Origin: Poteriospumella lacustris
Lineage: Eukaryota > Sar > Chrysophyceae > Chromulinales > Dinobryaceae
Length of the DNA stretch: 64,000 nucleotides
Reading direction: 5' to 3'
Assembly (NCBI GenBank): GCA_008000375.1
Contig: SMOI01000058.1
Coordinates: forward strand, 79,426-143,425
Position 1 is the first letter of the stretch, and the number at the start of each line of letters is the position of its first letter. Positions 1-11,863 of this stretch are shown one piece after another. A program made the translations under genes and the position numbers. Below the pieces are notes generated by a model that was not told the DNA's origin, searched no databases, and saw nothing but the letters and a program-made list of their open reading frames with translations.

Positions 1-14
1 TTTCTTGCACTTAC

Positions 15-56
15 CATTGCGGGTCCGGTGTTCTCCACTGCTTCTTCGTCCGCCAT
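15..56 (-). CDS. First coding exon of an unidentified gene (partial)
   Basis: An ATG on the minus strand at 56-54 opens a 14-codon exon (MADEEAVENTGPAM) that ends at a perfect donor, AATG|GTAAGTGC, at 15/14. The rest of the gene lies beyond the left edge. The short acidic start and the strong donor suggest a real first exon. The family cannot be named from 14 residues. The 645 bases to its right (57-701) would hold its promoter. Confidence 0.5.
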
Positions 57-701
57 GATGAGTCACACACCCAATGCGACAAATCTTCCAATTACACACC
101 ACGATGGACAGAAGGAGGAAATAAGGATGTCCGAAGACTGCAGTAGTTGTTGATCGTTGGACGGATCAAGCCGATTTAACACAACACAAAAGACCAAGCG
201 AACAAAGAGACGTTTGAAAAGCGCCGCGACGCTATGACGATGAGTGCTGCAAGTGAAACGTCCCTGCACAGATATTGTGCTGTCTGTGTATTTGGGTAAT
301 CTGTGTTCTCCCCGCCGCCGCCGAGTGCCGCTGCTGTCCGAGACGCACAGTTGCTGAGTCCTTCCTTTACTCTTTGGAGGATACATCAAGACAAAAGGAA
401 CGTATATGTTCATAAGAGTTAAAGATATTGTTTTACAACTGGGGGGAGCAAAAATAAAGAATTTGCCGATGCACCGACCGAACGCAACGAGTGCACAGGC
501 AAAATGAATGAAGTCAGTGGCTAGAGTGAGCTAAAGAGGAGGACAATACATACAAAACCAAACAAATCAATGCGAAGACATCGAACTGATTCAAACATAG
601 CGACAAAACAGCTGCGCGTGGCAGCTCCACTACTAATGACTGTGCGTGTATATATATGTATATATGTATATGTATACGTGTGTGATATATGGGGACCGAC
701 T
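57..701. other. Intergenic: promoter side of the left-edge gene and 3' flank of PDR-A
   Basis: No convincing coding frame is seen in these 645 bases. The right part must contain the 3' UTR of the minus-strand PDR-A gene, whose stop is at 702-704, and the left part the upstream region of the minus-strand exon at 15-56. The region is more AT-rich than the flanking genes and carries a TA/TG microsatellite at 641-690. Confidence 0.6.
641..690. repeat. TA/TG dinucleotide microsatellite
   Basis: An alternating run of TG, TA and CG dinucleotides covers about 50 bases immediately downstream of the PDR-A stop codon. Perfect units are short and interrupted. Confidence 0.8.
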
Positions 702-3700
702 TTAGCGCTTGTCGTGACGCAGGTAGCTCAGACACAGATACGTTGCGGCTCTATGGAACGAAGAAAATAATAGAGACAACAGGGGTGAGAATGAGGCGGA
801 GAGATCACGGGAGACGACAACAACGCGCAGAGCAACTTACAAGGTACCGAAGCAGAACAGACCCAGAGCGAGGACGTCAATGCCCACTTGACCATACGAC
901 CACGTGGTGAACGCGTAGTTGACGATGTAATCCTCCGCGGTGGTCTTCGAGTTGTCCATCAAACGAATCATGGTGGTATCCCCGTGGAACATGGTCATGA
1001 AGAGACCTTCGAGACCGTAGTGCAAGGGGTTCAACCAGTACATGAACGTCCAGAACGGAGGATAGTTCTGCTCACTGATCAAGAAGCCACAGAACAAGCC
1101 CATCAACGTGTTCGTCAACCCACCCAGCACATGCGTCGTGGCTTCGTTCGGCGCCAGAGCGACGAACAAGATGCCAAAGCACATGAAGACGGCTTGCACG
1201 AGGAAGTTGAAGAACCAGAACCAGAAGAACTTCTGAATCTTGTTGCCAACGTTGTCGAAGCCGACAATGTAGAAGAACGGCAGCGTGAACGACAGCGATG
1301 ACACAATGAGGTACGGGATCTAGAATAACACACAGCATACACACACACCGTCAGTAACAACGAACAGCCATCGTGGACAATGAGCGTCGACATACCTCCA
1401 AGACGACCAGGGTGAGCAGATAGACGAAGACCGAGTACATGCGGGACTGTTGCTCGCGGTAGAAGACCGGGCGCTCCTCCAAGAACACCGGCGTCACCGT
1501 GATCATCGCCAAGATGCCGCAGAAGAACGCAGTGATGTAAATGACCGCCGCACGAGACATGGTGGCGACGTAGGTGTAGTAGTCCTGGCGAGGGTAGGCA
1601 GAGGCGAAGATCAAGGCGATGAAGATCATGGTGAAGTGGCGGACCAGCGCGTACGAAGGCGTGCGCCAATAGGTCAGGGCGAAGCGCTTGAAGATCATCC
1701 AGAACTGCTGCAAGTACGAGGTGTTATACATCGAGTACACGCTGCGCTTCTTCGACGCCGCTTCTTCTTCCTCCATGACACGCTTGGAGCCTTCGTTCGG
1801 AGTCATCAACTTCTGCAAATGATCCATGTTCAATTCGGCCAAGGACGATTGTTTGTAATGCGCGTGGAAATCAACGGATTGTTGGGAGTGAGCAGCCGTG
1901 GCCGTACCCGCGCCGATGACATCCAACATCCACGTCGCCGGGTTCGTCTTCGGTGGGAGGGGTGTGACATCAGGCGCCATTTCGAAGAATTCGACCAAGT
2001 TGCGGCTCTCTTTGCCCAAATGACCAAAGAAGACCGTCTGGCCACCTTTACGAAGCAAGAGCAAATGATCGAAAGACTCGAAAATAGCCGTCGACGGTTG
2101 ATGGATGGTGCAGACAACGGTACGACCACTGGCAGCGATGGTGCGGATGTTGCGCACGACGTTCTGTGCCGCGCGAGAGTCCAATCCGGTCGTAGGCTCG
2201 TCCAAGAACAACACCGACGGGTTGGCCGCCAACTCAACGGCGATGGACACACGTTTGCGCTGTTCGAACGACATACCGCCCGCCTCCGCAGAACCAATCA
2301 ACTCGTCTTGAATCGCCTCCAAATCCATCATTTCCAACACCGCGTTCACCCAGGCGTCACGTTGGTCCGCAGTGATATCCGAGGCCAACCGCAACGCCGC
2401 CGAGAACTCCACACACTCGCGTGCGGTACACTTCACCGACAACGAATCGAACTGCTCGACGTAGCCCATGATCTTGCGGAAGTAACCCTCCACCTTCGGC
2501 ACGCCGTTCAAATACATCTCGCCCTTCACCACACCCGTGTTCTTGCGGCCCGCCAACACATCCAACAACGTCGTCTTACCTGCACCAGACGAGCCCATGA
2601 GCGCCGTCACGGTGCCAGGCTCGAAGTAACCGTTGACGTTCTGCAACAAGTCGATGGTGTCGCCCTTGGGCAGGGTCACCGTGTACCAGATGTCCTTGAA
2701 CGCGAAGGCGATAGGGTCGTAAGGAAGCATCGCCTTGGACGCGCGGTTGGAACCGCGACCAGAGCCCTTCGCCGATTCCAACACGACCGGCTGAGGCAGC
2801 GGCGCGACTTCTCTCACGGACAGTTGGCCGGACTTGCCTTCCTCGGCGTTGGATTCCTTCACGATAATGCGGCCGTTGGCAGCAATGTCCGCTTCCGTTT
2901 CAATGGGGCGAACAGGAGGCAATGGCACGGGCTCCGTGCGCACATACTTCATAGCCAACGTGGAGCAGAAGAACAAGAAGAAGAACTCAGCCACCAACAC
3001 CGCGAAAGAGTACCAGACGTACGCCTCGTCGGTGGGGATGTCGTATTGCTCGAGCACCACGTCACCATAGCGAGCCTTTGTAGTACAGTCAGGGTTGGTA
3101 CACGTAAGGAAGTCGTACTTGGGCGACTTCAGCTCGTTAATGGTGACGGCCTTCAACGCCCACGCGACAGGGTTAATCCAATAGAACCACGACCAGCCAT
3201 CGCTGATCAAGGACTTCGGTTGAATGAAACCGGAGAACAAGATCATAATGACGATACATAGACCAGAAACCGGCAAGGCTTCACCCATCGATGGCACATA
3301 CGTAGCAATCAGACGGAACACTTGATTCACCGCCATACCGAAGACAATACTCAACAAAATGAACGTGAAGAAACGAGAGCCATTCTCATTCTCACTCAAA
3401 CCCGCCGCCCAGTAGTTGATGCCCACATAGATGAAGCCCTCCACAATCTGCAGGGGCATCAACGATACCACCTGCGCCAAGCAGTAGATCCATGTGGGGA
3501 AGAACAGAGAGTCCTTTTGCTTGTAATACACGGCCTTTTGGTCGTACACAATCGGAAGAATCGCAAAACTGCCCAAGGCGGAGAACAACATCGTGTTGAA
3601 CAAGAAACCGTTCAACGTGTTGATGTCCGTCGTACCGATGTTGCTGAACAACGATCCAGCAATCGCACCAATCAGAATGCACTGACCCAGACGAGCCACC

Positions 3701-5368
3701 GCAAAGGTAGCATCACGGGTAACCGTCTTCATCTGACGATCGAACAACAGTTTCAAATAGAACCAGAAGTCACCCGCGAACGACTCAATCTGATCAGGGT
3801 ACCATGTCTTCGTGTTGGACTTCTCCAAGGTCTTTGCATCCTCCAAGGAAGGATACCGCATATCCGTTTGCAGACTGGCAAACAACTTGGAGGACTTCCA
3901 AGCCTTCGCAAGCGCCAGGGCACTCCGAGGCGCATCGTCACGGGTAATGAAGCGACGTCCCTCGATGGTGGGCAGCTCCTGCAAGAAGTCGGCTTCGTCG
4001 ATAGATGCAGGGCATTCGTAGCCCAAGTCGGAGAAGTAGTTCATGATTTGATCACGAGGGCCTGCAAAATGAGATCGAGAAGGGTCAGTAAAGAGACACT
4101 CTGCGGCAAGGGGGAGGGTAGGGTGATGCATCAATCGTCGCCTGACTTACCTTGGTAGATGATGTGGCCTTCGTGAAGCAAAATGATCTCGTCGAACAAG
4201 TTGTACACATCCGGAGGAGGCTAAATACAGCACAAAAGTTGTTCATAAGCCGACAGTTCATCGGCGAGTACTCGTTAAGGCACGTACCTGCAACAAGGAG
4301 ACCAAGGTGGTGTAACCAAACTTGCGGTTCATCACGCGAAGAGATTTGATGATATCGAAGGTCGTAGCCGTATCCAAACCGTTCGAGATACAATCCATCA
4401 ACTTCACAGGACGAGGGCAGACCATCATCTCACCGATGGTGACACGGCGCTTCTGACCACCGCTGATACCACGGATCATATCATTACCAACGTAGGTGTC
4501 CTTGCAACCGGTCAAACCCAAGGCAACCGTGGTATTGTGCACTTCGACGTGATGATGGTTGTCGGCATCCAAGATCGCACCGGAGGCTTCATCCTTGGCG
4601 CGAGCATACGCATGTGATCCGGCAGTAGTAGTGTACCAGGAGAACTTAAAAGTCTCGTCGACAGTCAGCACCGCTTCGTGTGTATCACCTTGCTCGACGT
4701 AGTCAGCGACTTTTCCCACGAGGAACTTTCCAGAATTGATGTTGTCGCCGTCGTAGTAGACTTCACCACTGAACTTAGCATTGCCCAATGGACGCAAGCG
4801 ACCTCCCAAAGCCTTCAGCAGCACTGCAGAAGCAATGACAGGACATGTGTGAGTCAAGATCAACTGGCAACTTCGGCCAACGCGACGTTTTCATACCTGA
4901 CTTTCCAGAACCGGGAGGACCAATAAGCAGAGTCATCTTGCGGGGAAGGATGCGACCACTGATGCCAGCCAGGATATCAATCTCACGCTTCTCAACGGAC
5001 TTCCAGAAGGTCAACATCGACAGTAGAATGGTGGACACAGTCTGGATCTTGCGCTCCTTTGGGATCTCAGTGGTATACTTCAAATCATGGAACTCGATGG
5101 CGATGTCGTTGGCACGCAGTAACTCCTTCGTGGTCTCCGTCAGGCCCTCCAGCTCTTCGACAGTACCTTCCTTCATAAGGTTGTCCGTGCCCAACTTGTG
5201 GTCGACGGAGAAGATGGGATGATCAGGAGGAACATCGATACCACGATCCTTGAGGATCCCCTCCAGCTTGTGAATATAGTTTTCGTTCGCAACGTTGCGA
5301 CGAACAAGCTCAGCTTCGACTTGTTCAGTCACCACGGCTGCGTAGTTATGCGAGGACGTGCCGCTCAT
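702..5368 (-). CDS. PDR-type full-length ABCG transporter (PDR-A), 1423 aa
   Basis: Six exons: 5368-4897, 4823-4288, 4220-4151, 4061-1396, 1319-841 and 750-702 (4272 nt). The protein is an ATP-driven exporter of the pleiotropic drug resistance type with order NBD1-TMD1-NBD2-TMD2, expected in the plasma membrane. NBD1 has the P-loop GPPGSGKS (residues 150-157) and signature SGGQKRRVTIGE. NBD2 has GSSGAGKTT, FLDEPTTGLDS and the H-loop TIHQPST. Two features mark the asymmetric PDR type. Walker B1 reads LMDCISNGLD, with Cys where the catalytic Glu is expected, and signature 2 reads MSFEQRKRVS instead of SGGQ. TMD1 and TMD2 each show about six hydrophobic segments. The C-terminus LRYLRHDKR-like tail (SYLRHDKR) is shared with PDR-B and PDR-C. 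Unlike those, the first intron sits directly after the P-loop Ser codon, and the NBD2/TMD2 region has fewer introns. Substrate unknown. Confidence 0.93.
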
Positions 5369-6681
5369 GTTCAATAGACAATTTGTGGCTCGCAGGCAAT
5401 TCAGTTGTGATATGATCACCACTCCTGGTGGCTCTCCATGGTCGAAACTTGGTCAGGAAATATGGAAGGTAGAAGATGGCTCAAGGATGGTGCACAAGTG
5501 GTGTGAACCGGTGTGAAGCGGTGTGTGCACGTTGGGCGGCACCGTAGTGCCACTCAAAACGGGGGCGAGGAAGTGCGCCCTGCTGCTGCGCACTCCCGTT
5601 GCCACCACTTGCGCCCACCGGGCCACCCCTCAACCCACCACCCTGTGCATTGGTCCTTTTTCAACGGCTGTGACAGATGATTTGCTGTTAGGAAAGAAAA
5701 ATAGCTCTTATTGATGGAGATCTTGTTTACCACCATCTTGTTATTGCGATGCGCAGGGAATGCATTGAAAAACTACCAATGTGGAGATGACGTCGGTCGG
5801 TGGACAATCACTTGGCGCAGAATATATACGGTACGTAGCATTCCAGATCCAGAGGTCAAGCAAAATATTCACACTTGCAAGCGGAACGAATACAACCAAC
5901 CAATCATAATTCAGTGTTGTATCCATCGTTGTATCCATCACGCAGACGAATTGATATGGTTAGTACCTAGTACCGTGGAGCCACCGACCGACGTCGGTGA
6001 CAATGTGCTGGAGGTGCAAGGTCACGGTCAAAGGGAGACCAACAAGCCAAAATCGCATTTTGAGAGACAACGATGCCGTGAGAAACATCAGTCGTGTGAT
6101 AAAAGGAAGCGGAAAACTATTACGTATTCACTCGAACTCGAGACTTCGAAACACATGCACACGCAGCAATCAAACTGAAGTTGGGAATATATTCGTTTCA
6201 AAGAGACTTACGGGGATATAGCGGGTATAGAAGTTAAAATAGAATAGAGCAAGGCAAAGGAAAAAGGAAGCAAAGAGTTGTAACGTCAAAGGGCGACTGC
6301 TTCTTTTCGTCAGTGGTGGGTGTATCTTTACGTAAGTGGTGCGGTAGTTGTAGAACGATCATCCGTTTCGTTGTCACGCGAAACGGAACCACGTTTGTCC
6401 ATAACAGATAGATATGTATATTTATGTTGAAATGCAATGCCCAAGGTTATACACGGTTTCTTACTTCCAGTACTTTTCCTTATCCGGTCGGTGTGGAACA
6501 CAATGAGAGCGAAACACGAACAAGGCAAAGAACAATGGGCAATAAATAGCGTGACAGAAATCAAAGAGAGAAGAAGAGAACAGGAAACAAATACTCAATG
6601 ACTGTGAACGAACAATGGTCTCTTCCAATATAAATATAAATGTAAAGGCGGTCGTGACACCGACAAGAGCCCGCCATGGCC
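5369..6681. other. Intergenic between PDR-A and PDR-B
   Basis: About 1.3 kb between two minus-strand transporters. It should contain the PDR-A promoter (right of 5368) and the PDR-B 3' UTR (left of 6682). Short open frames exist, but none has coding character, splice logic or a recognisable motif, and I see no degenerate transporter sequence. It is the longest gene-free stretch in the window. Confidence 0.6.
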
Positions 6682-9600
6682 TTAGCGCTTGTCATGGCGT
6701 AGATACGCCAAACACAAGTAGTTGCCAATCCTAAGACATCACAAGCGCATGTTAGTGAACGATAGACCAAGGTTCAACGACAAGCAAGACACACTTACAC
6801 TGCAAATGCGATGAACAAGCAGAGTGCCAACACATCCAACCCGACGTGGTCATAGCTCCACGAGGGGAACTGCACGTGTTGGATGTAGTCTTCGGCCGTC
6901 ATGATAGAGCCATCCATCGTTCGAATCGGGGTGGTATCTTGATGGAACTGTGTCATGATCAAACCTTCCAATGCGTAGTGCAAGGGGTCCAGCCAGTACA
7001 TGAACAGCCAGAACGACGGGAAGTTCTGTTGACCGATCAAGAAGCCGCAGAAGAGACCCAGCACCGTGTTCGTCAAACCAGCCAAAACTATATGACACAC
7101 AAGAGTATCCCCATAGGTTAGCATGGATGCTCTGTAGAGGAGGAGCATTCACAAGCATCGTGGGGGAACGTACTTTGGGTGGTAGCTTCGTTGGGAGCCA
7201 AGGAGACGTAGAACTCGCCGAGAAACAACATGGTGCCCTGCAACAGGAAGTTGAAGAACCAGTACCAGAAGAACTTCTGGGTCACCGGTCCCACGTTGTC
7301 AAAGCCCACGATGTAGAAGAATGGCAACGTGAAAGCGAGAGATGCGACCAGCAAGTAAGGGATCTGTAGCAACGCGAAAGACAACGACGACTCCGATGAG
7401 ATCGAAACGAGTAGCAACGATGAAGAGGACGACGAACCTCAATCAACAACAGCGTCAGGCAGTAAACGAAGACCGAGTACATGCGGGACTGTTGCTCACG
7501 GTAGAAGGCAGGGCGCTCCGCAGACAACACCGGGACAATGGTCATCATGGCCAAGACACCGCAGAACAACGACGTGATATAAATGACCGCCGCACGGGAA
7601 ACCGCCGCAACGTACGTGTGGTACTTCTGTTGAGGATAGGCGGAAGCGAAGATCAGGGCAATGACGATATTAGTCAAATGACGGAAGAACGAATACGAGG
7701 GAGTACGCCAATAGGTCAAGGCAATACGACGCATGAGCAGCAAAAACTGCTGCAGGTACGACGCATTGTACCCTCCGTCGTCGTGTTTATCTTCATCGGA
7801 AAACTTGCGAGAGCCTTCGTTCGGCGTAGTCAAGGTCTCCAAATGCACTTGATTGATCTGGCACAGCGAGGAAGCCAAGTAGTAGTTGTAGAAGTCCGTA
7901 GGTTGAATCGCACCGGCAGCAGAAGTACCCGCGCCGATGACATCCAACATCCACGTCGCCGGGTTCACGTTCGCACGGATCGGGGTCACGCCAGGCGCGC
8001 CTTCGAAGTATTCGACCAAGTTGCGGCTTTCATTCCCCAACGGACCAAAGAAGACCGTTTGGCCACCACGGCGCAGCAGCAGCAACTGATCAAACGAATT
8101 GAAGATCGCGGTCGACGGCTGATGGATCGTGCACACGACACTGCGGCCACTCATGGCGATCGCACGAATGTTCTTGATCAACGCCAACGCCGCTTTGGAA
8201 TCCAATCCGGTCGTAGGCTCGTCCAAGAACAGCACCGAGGGGTTGGCCGCCAACTCCACGGCAATGGACACACGCTTGCGCTGTTCGAACGACATGCCTC
8301 CGTCCGCCATGTCACCGACCTGCACCATGTTTCACCTGTCAGCATCACGCGCATCAGAAGACCGCAGTGACGCAACTTACCAGCATATCTTCGATGGGCT
8401 CCAAATCCATCATGTGCAGCACGGCGTTCACCCACGCCTGACGCTGGTCCGCCGTGACGCTACTCGCCAACCGCAACGCCGCCGAGAACTCCACACACTC
8501 GCGTGCGGTGCTCTTCTGCGGCAACGTGTCGAACTGCTCGACGTAGCCCATGATCTTGCGGAAGTAACCCTCCACCTTCGGCACGCCGTTCAAATACATC
8601 TCGCCCTTAACTACGCCCGTGTTCTTGCGGCCCGCCAACACGTCCAACAACGTCGTCTTACCTGCACCGGACGAGCCCATGAGCGCCGTCACAGTGCCGG
8701 GCTCGAAGTAACCGTTCACACCACGCAAGAGATCGACGTCTTCGCCCGAAGACAGAGTGACGGTGTACCAGATGTCCTTGAACGCGAACGAGATCGGATC
8801 GTATGGCAGTTGCGCCTTCACCAAGCGGTTGCTCGATCTCTTCGAAGAGCCCTTGCTGCTCTCCAGCACGCGACCAGATGGCGTTCTTGTGGGAGCTCTT
8901 GGCGCCAGCTCCAAGCCAGGACCATTCGAATCAGCAGCTTCAATGTCTCCAACATCACCACTCGCCGAAGCAAACAACGAAGCAGGGTCAGACTCAGATT
9001 CTGGCAAACGAATGGGAGCCGGTGGTGTGGGTTCCGTGCGCACGTATCTCAACGAAACGAACGTGACGAAGAACAAGAACAAATACTCGGCCACCAACAC
9101 CGCGAAGGAGTACCAGATATACGCCTCGTCCGTGGGGTTGCCATATTGCTTCAGCACGAAATCGCCAAAGCGAGACTTCTCCGTACACGAGGGGTTCGTG
9201 CACGTCAAGAAGTCGTACTTGTCAGAGCTGAATTCGTTGATGGTGACGGCCTTCAACGCCCAAGCGACCGGATTCATCCAATAGAACCACGACCAACCAT
9301 CACTGATCAACGCTTTCGGTTGAATGAAGCCCGAGAAGAGCACCATGATCACGACGATGATACCGGCGATGGGCAAGGCACCGTCCATGTCCGGAATGAA
9401 CGCGGCAATGACACGGAACATCTGGCTGATCGTCATCGAGAAGATCAAGCTGATCACAATGAACGTCAAGAAGCGCGATCCGCGGTATTGATGTGACAAA
9501 TCGGCCGACCAATACACGATCACGATGTACATAATGGCCTCGATCACCTGCAACGGGAAGAACGAAATCGTTTGGGCCAAGCAGAAGGCAGAGGTGGGGA

Positions 9601-11372
9601 AGAACAGCGAATCCTTCTGCTTGTAGTACACCGCCTTTTGCGCATAGATGATGGGCAAGATCGCGAATCCACCAAGCGCGGAAAAGAGCAACGTGTTGAA
9701 GAGGAAACCATTCATCGTGGAGACGTCGGTCACCGCAATGTTGTTGAACAGCGAACCGGAGATAGCGCCGACCAACAACACTTGGCCGATGCGTGCCTTC
9801 ACAAAGGAACTGTCACGGAACACAATTTTCATTTGGCGATCCAACAACAGTTCGAAATAGAACCAGAAAGATCCGGCAAAGCGCTCCAATTGGTCGGCAT
9901 ACCAGACCTTCGTGTTGGACATCTCCAGCTTCTCTGCATCTTCCAACGATGGATATCGCATCTCTGACAGCAAGTTCTGGTACAACGCCGATTTTTTCCA
10001 CGCTGCTGCTAGGTCCACAGGAGAGTGAGGGGCTCCAGCTACCTTGATGAAGCGTCTACCTTCCGGAGTGGGCAATTCTTGCAGGAAATCGGCTTCGTCA
10101 ACCTGGGTGGGGCAAACGTAGCCCAAGTCTTGGAAATACTCCATGACACTGGTTCTGGGACCTGCGAGTGAAAGGGAACGAAGAAACAATTATCACAAGA
10201 ACCACAGAAACGTGATGTGAAATCGGAACGTACCCTGATAGATGATGTGACCCTCAGAGAGCAAGATGATCTCGTCGAATTGGTTGTACACATCCGGAGG
10301 AGGCTAAGACATTTCGAAAACGAGGATCAACCTCAAAAGTCATTGCAGTACAAGTCAAAATACTCACCTGCAACAACGAGATAACGACAGTAATTCCAAC
10401 TTTGGATGCAATCAGCTTAATAGTCCGAATGATATCAAACGTCGTCGCGGTATCCAAACCATTGGAAATGCTGTCCATCAACTTGATAGGCCGAGGACAA
10501 GTCATCATCTCACCAATGGTCACACGACGCTTTTGACCACCGCTCACACCACGAATCATGCCATTACCGACCAAGGTGTCCTTGCAACCATTCAAACCAA
10601 GGGAAATAGTAACATTCTGAGTTAAAATATGCTTCTCATCGTCCTTGTTCAACATCTCCGCCGATGCTTCATCGCGGGCACGCGCATATCCGTGGTGACC
10701 TCCACTGGTACACTGCCATGAAAAGAGAATCGTCTCTGCCACGGTTAACACCGCCTCGTGCGTATCACCCTGTTCAACGTAGTCCGCCACTTTGCCCACC
10801 AGGAACTTGCCCGACTTGATGTTGTCGCCGTCGTAGTACACCTCGCCGGCCATCTTCGCTCCTCCCAATGGCCGAAGACGGCCTGCCAAAGCCTTCAGCA
10901 GAACTGACTTTCCGGAGCCTGGAGGGCCAATGAGCAGAGTCATTTTACGAGGCGAGATGCGACCAGTGGCATTGGCGAGAATGTCGATGGTTTCTGTTTC
11001 TTGTGGAAGCCAGAAGGTGAATAGAGATAGAAGCAAGGAGCCTACCGTGGGGATGACTTTCTTCTTGGGGACCTCGGTTGAGTAGTTCAGGCCGTGGAAT
11101 TCAATGGAGTGATCAAAATTTCTGATCAGATCTACATTTTTCTGCACGATACTCTCGAGCTCTTCCAGTGATCCTTGCTTCATCAAGTTATCCACTACTT
11201 CATACATCTGGGGATTAACCACGAGCTCTGATGGGGGAAGCTCAATACCATGGGTTTTGAGCATTTCCTCCAGTGCCTTGATGTAGTTGTCCTTCTCAAT
11301 GCAGCGACGTGTGAGATCATCTTGAATCTTCTTGTAGGAAACCCTACTGAAAACGGAAGGCTGGGAAGCCAT
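6682..11372 (-). CDS. PDR-type full-length ABCG transporter (PDR-B), 1421 aa
   Basis: Seven exons: 11372-10368, 10303-10234, 10161-8381, 8319-7438, 7363-7174, 7087-6799 and 6730-6682 (4266 nt). The architecture is NBD1-TMD1-NBD2-TMD2. The P-loop GPPGSGKS is at residues 149-156, signature 1 is VSGGQKRRVT, and Walker B1 is LMDSISNGLD (Ser in place of the catalytic Glu). NBD2 has GSSGAGKTT, MSFEQRKRVS, FLDEPTTGLDS and TIHQPST. A TMD1 loop carries the paired-Cys segment FLTCTNPSCTEKSRFGD. The start MASQPSVFSR is chosen because it aligns with MATQPSLFSR of PDR-C. All exons except the third have exactly the same length as in PDR-C, so the two are recent duplicates in opposite orientation. The donor of exon 4 (GAG|GTTCGT) is slightly off consensus. 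Substrate unknown. Confidence 0.94.
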
Positions 11373-11863
11373 GATATCACTTGTGAATTCTATTCTGAAT
11401 TCGTAAGATGATTTTCGTTTGTGATTTTGCAGGCGGTGGAGGATGCAGTGGTATCCGTATCGGCATCGATGCTGTTGAACTTGTGTGCGGCCGTTGGATT
11501 GCCATGAGATGTGCGCCGCGTAGTTGCGGCGGCGTTCCGTTGGGAGAGGACCGTTGGGGTTTCTGAGTCTGTTGGGGGAATTCTGGGGTTTTAATTGTGC
11601 TGTCGTCATCATCATCATGGTCATCGTCATCGATCATCATCGCCAAAAACAAGAAGAACAAAGTCAAGTCTCTGACCTAAAAAAGCGTTTACAGCCAGTG
11701 CTATTCGCCTCAGCATCGCAATGAAATTATCAGTAATCCTTTCTATTGTTGAATATTAAAGAACATTACTCTGAAATCTGTGAGACGGTTTCCCTCTAGT
11801 ATTCTTCGTCCTAACCAGACTCAGGATCATCTTGGCGGTTTGCAATCGTATATCATCGCTAAT
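11373..11863. promoter_or_regulatory. Divergent upstream region of PDR-B and the sulfotransferase
   Basis: 491 bases separate the PDR-B start (minus) from the sulfotransferase ATG (plus), so both promoters and 5' UTRs must lie here. The right third is AT-rich. In-frame codons extend upstream of the sulfotransferase ATG to 11780 but begin with GTG, not ATG. No specific transcription-factor site can be supported. Confidence 0.5.
11604..11643. repeat. ATC/CATC-rich simple repeat
   Basis: A run of ATC/CGTC trinucleotides (about 40 bases, imperfect) lies in the upstream region of PDR-B. Confidence 0.7.

Noticed and set aside
1450-3261. 603-codon plus-strand frame opposite PDR-A
   Set aside because: It is antisense to clear ABC transporter exons, rich in Arg/His/Gln, with no domain. 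Similar antisense frames opposite PDR-B and PDR-C arise from the same codon bias.
5711-6178. 155-codon plus-strand frame between PDR-A and PDR-B
   Set aside because: It has no motif, no splice partners, a biased composition and no similarity to anything else in the window. It is consistent with chance.
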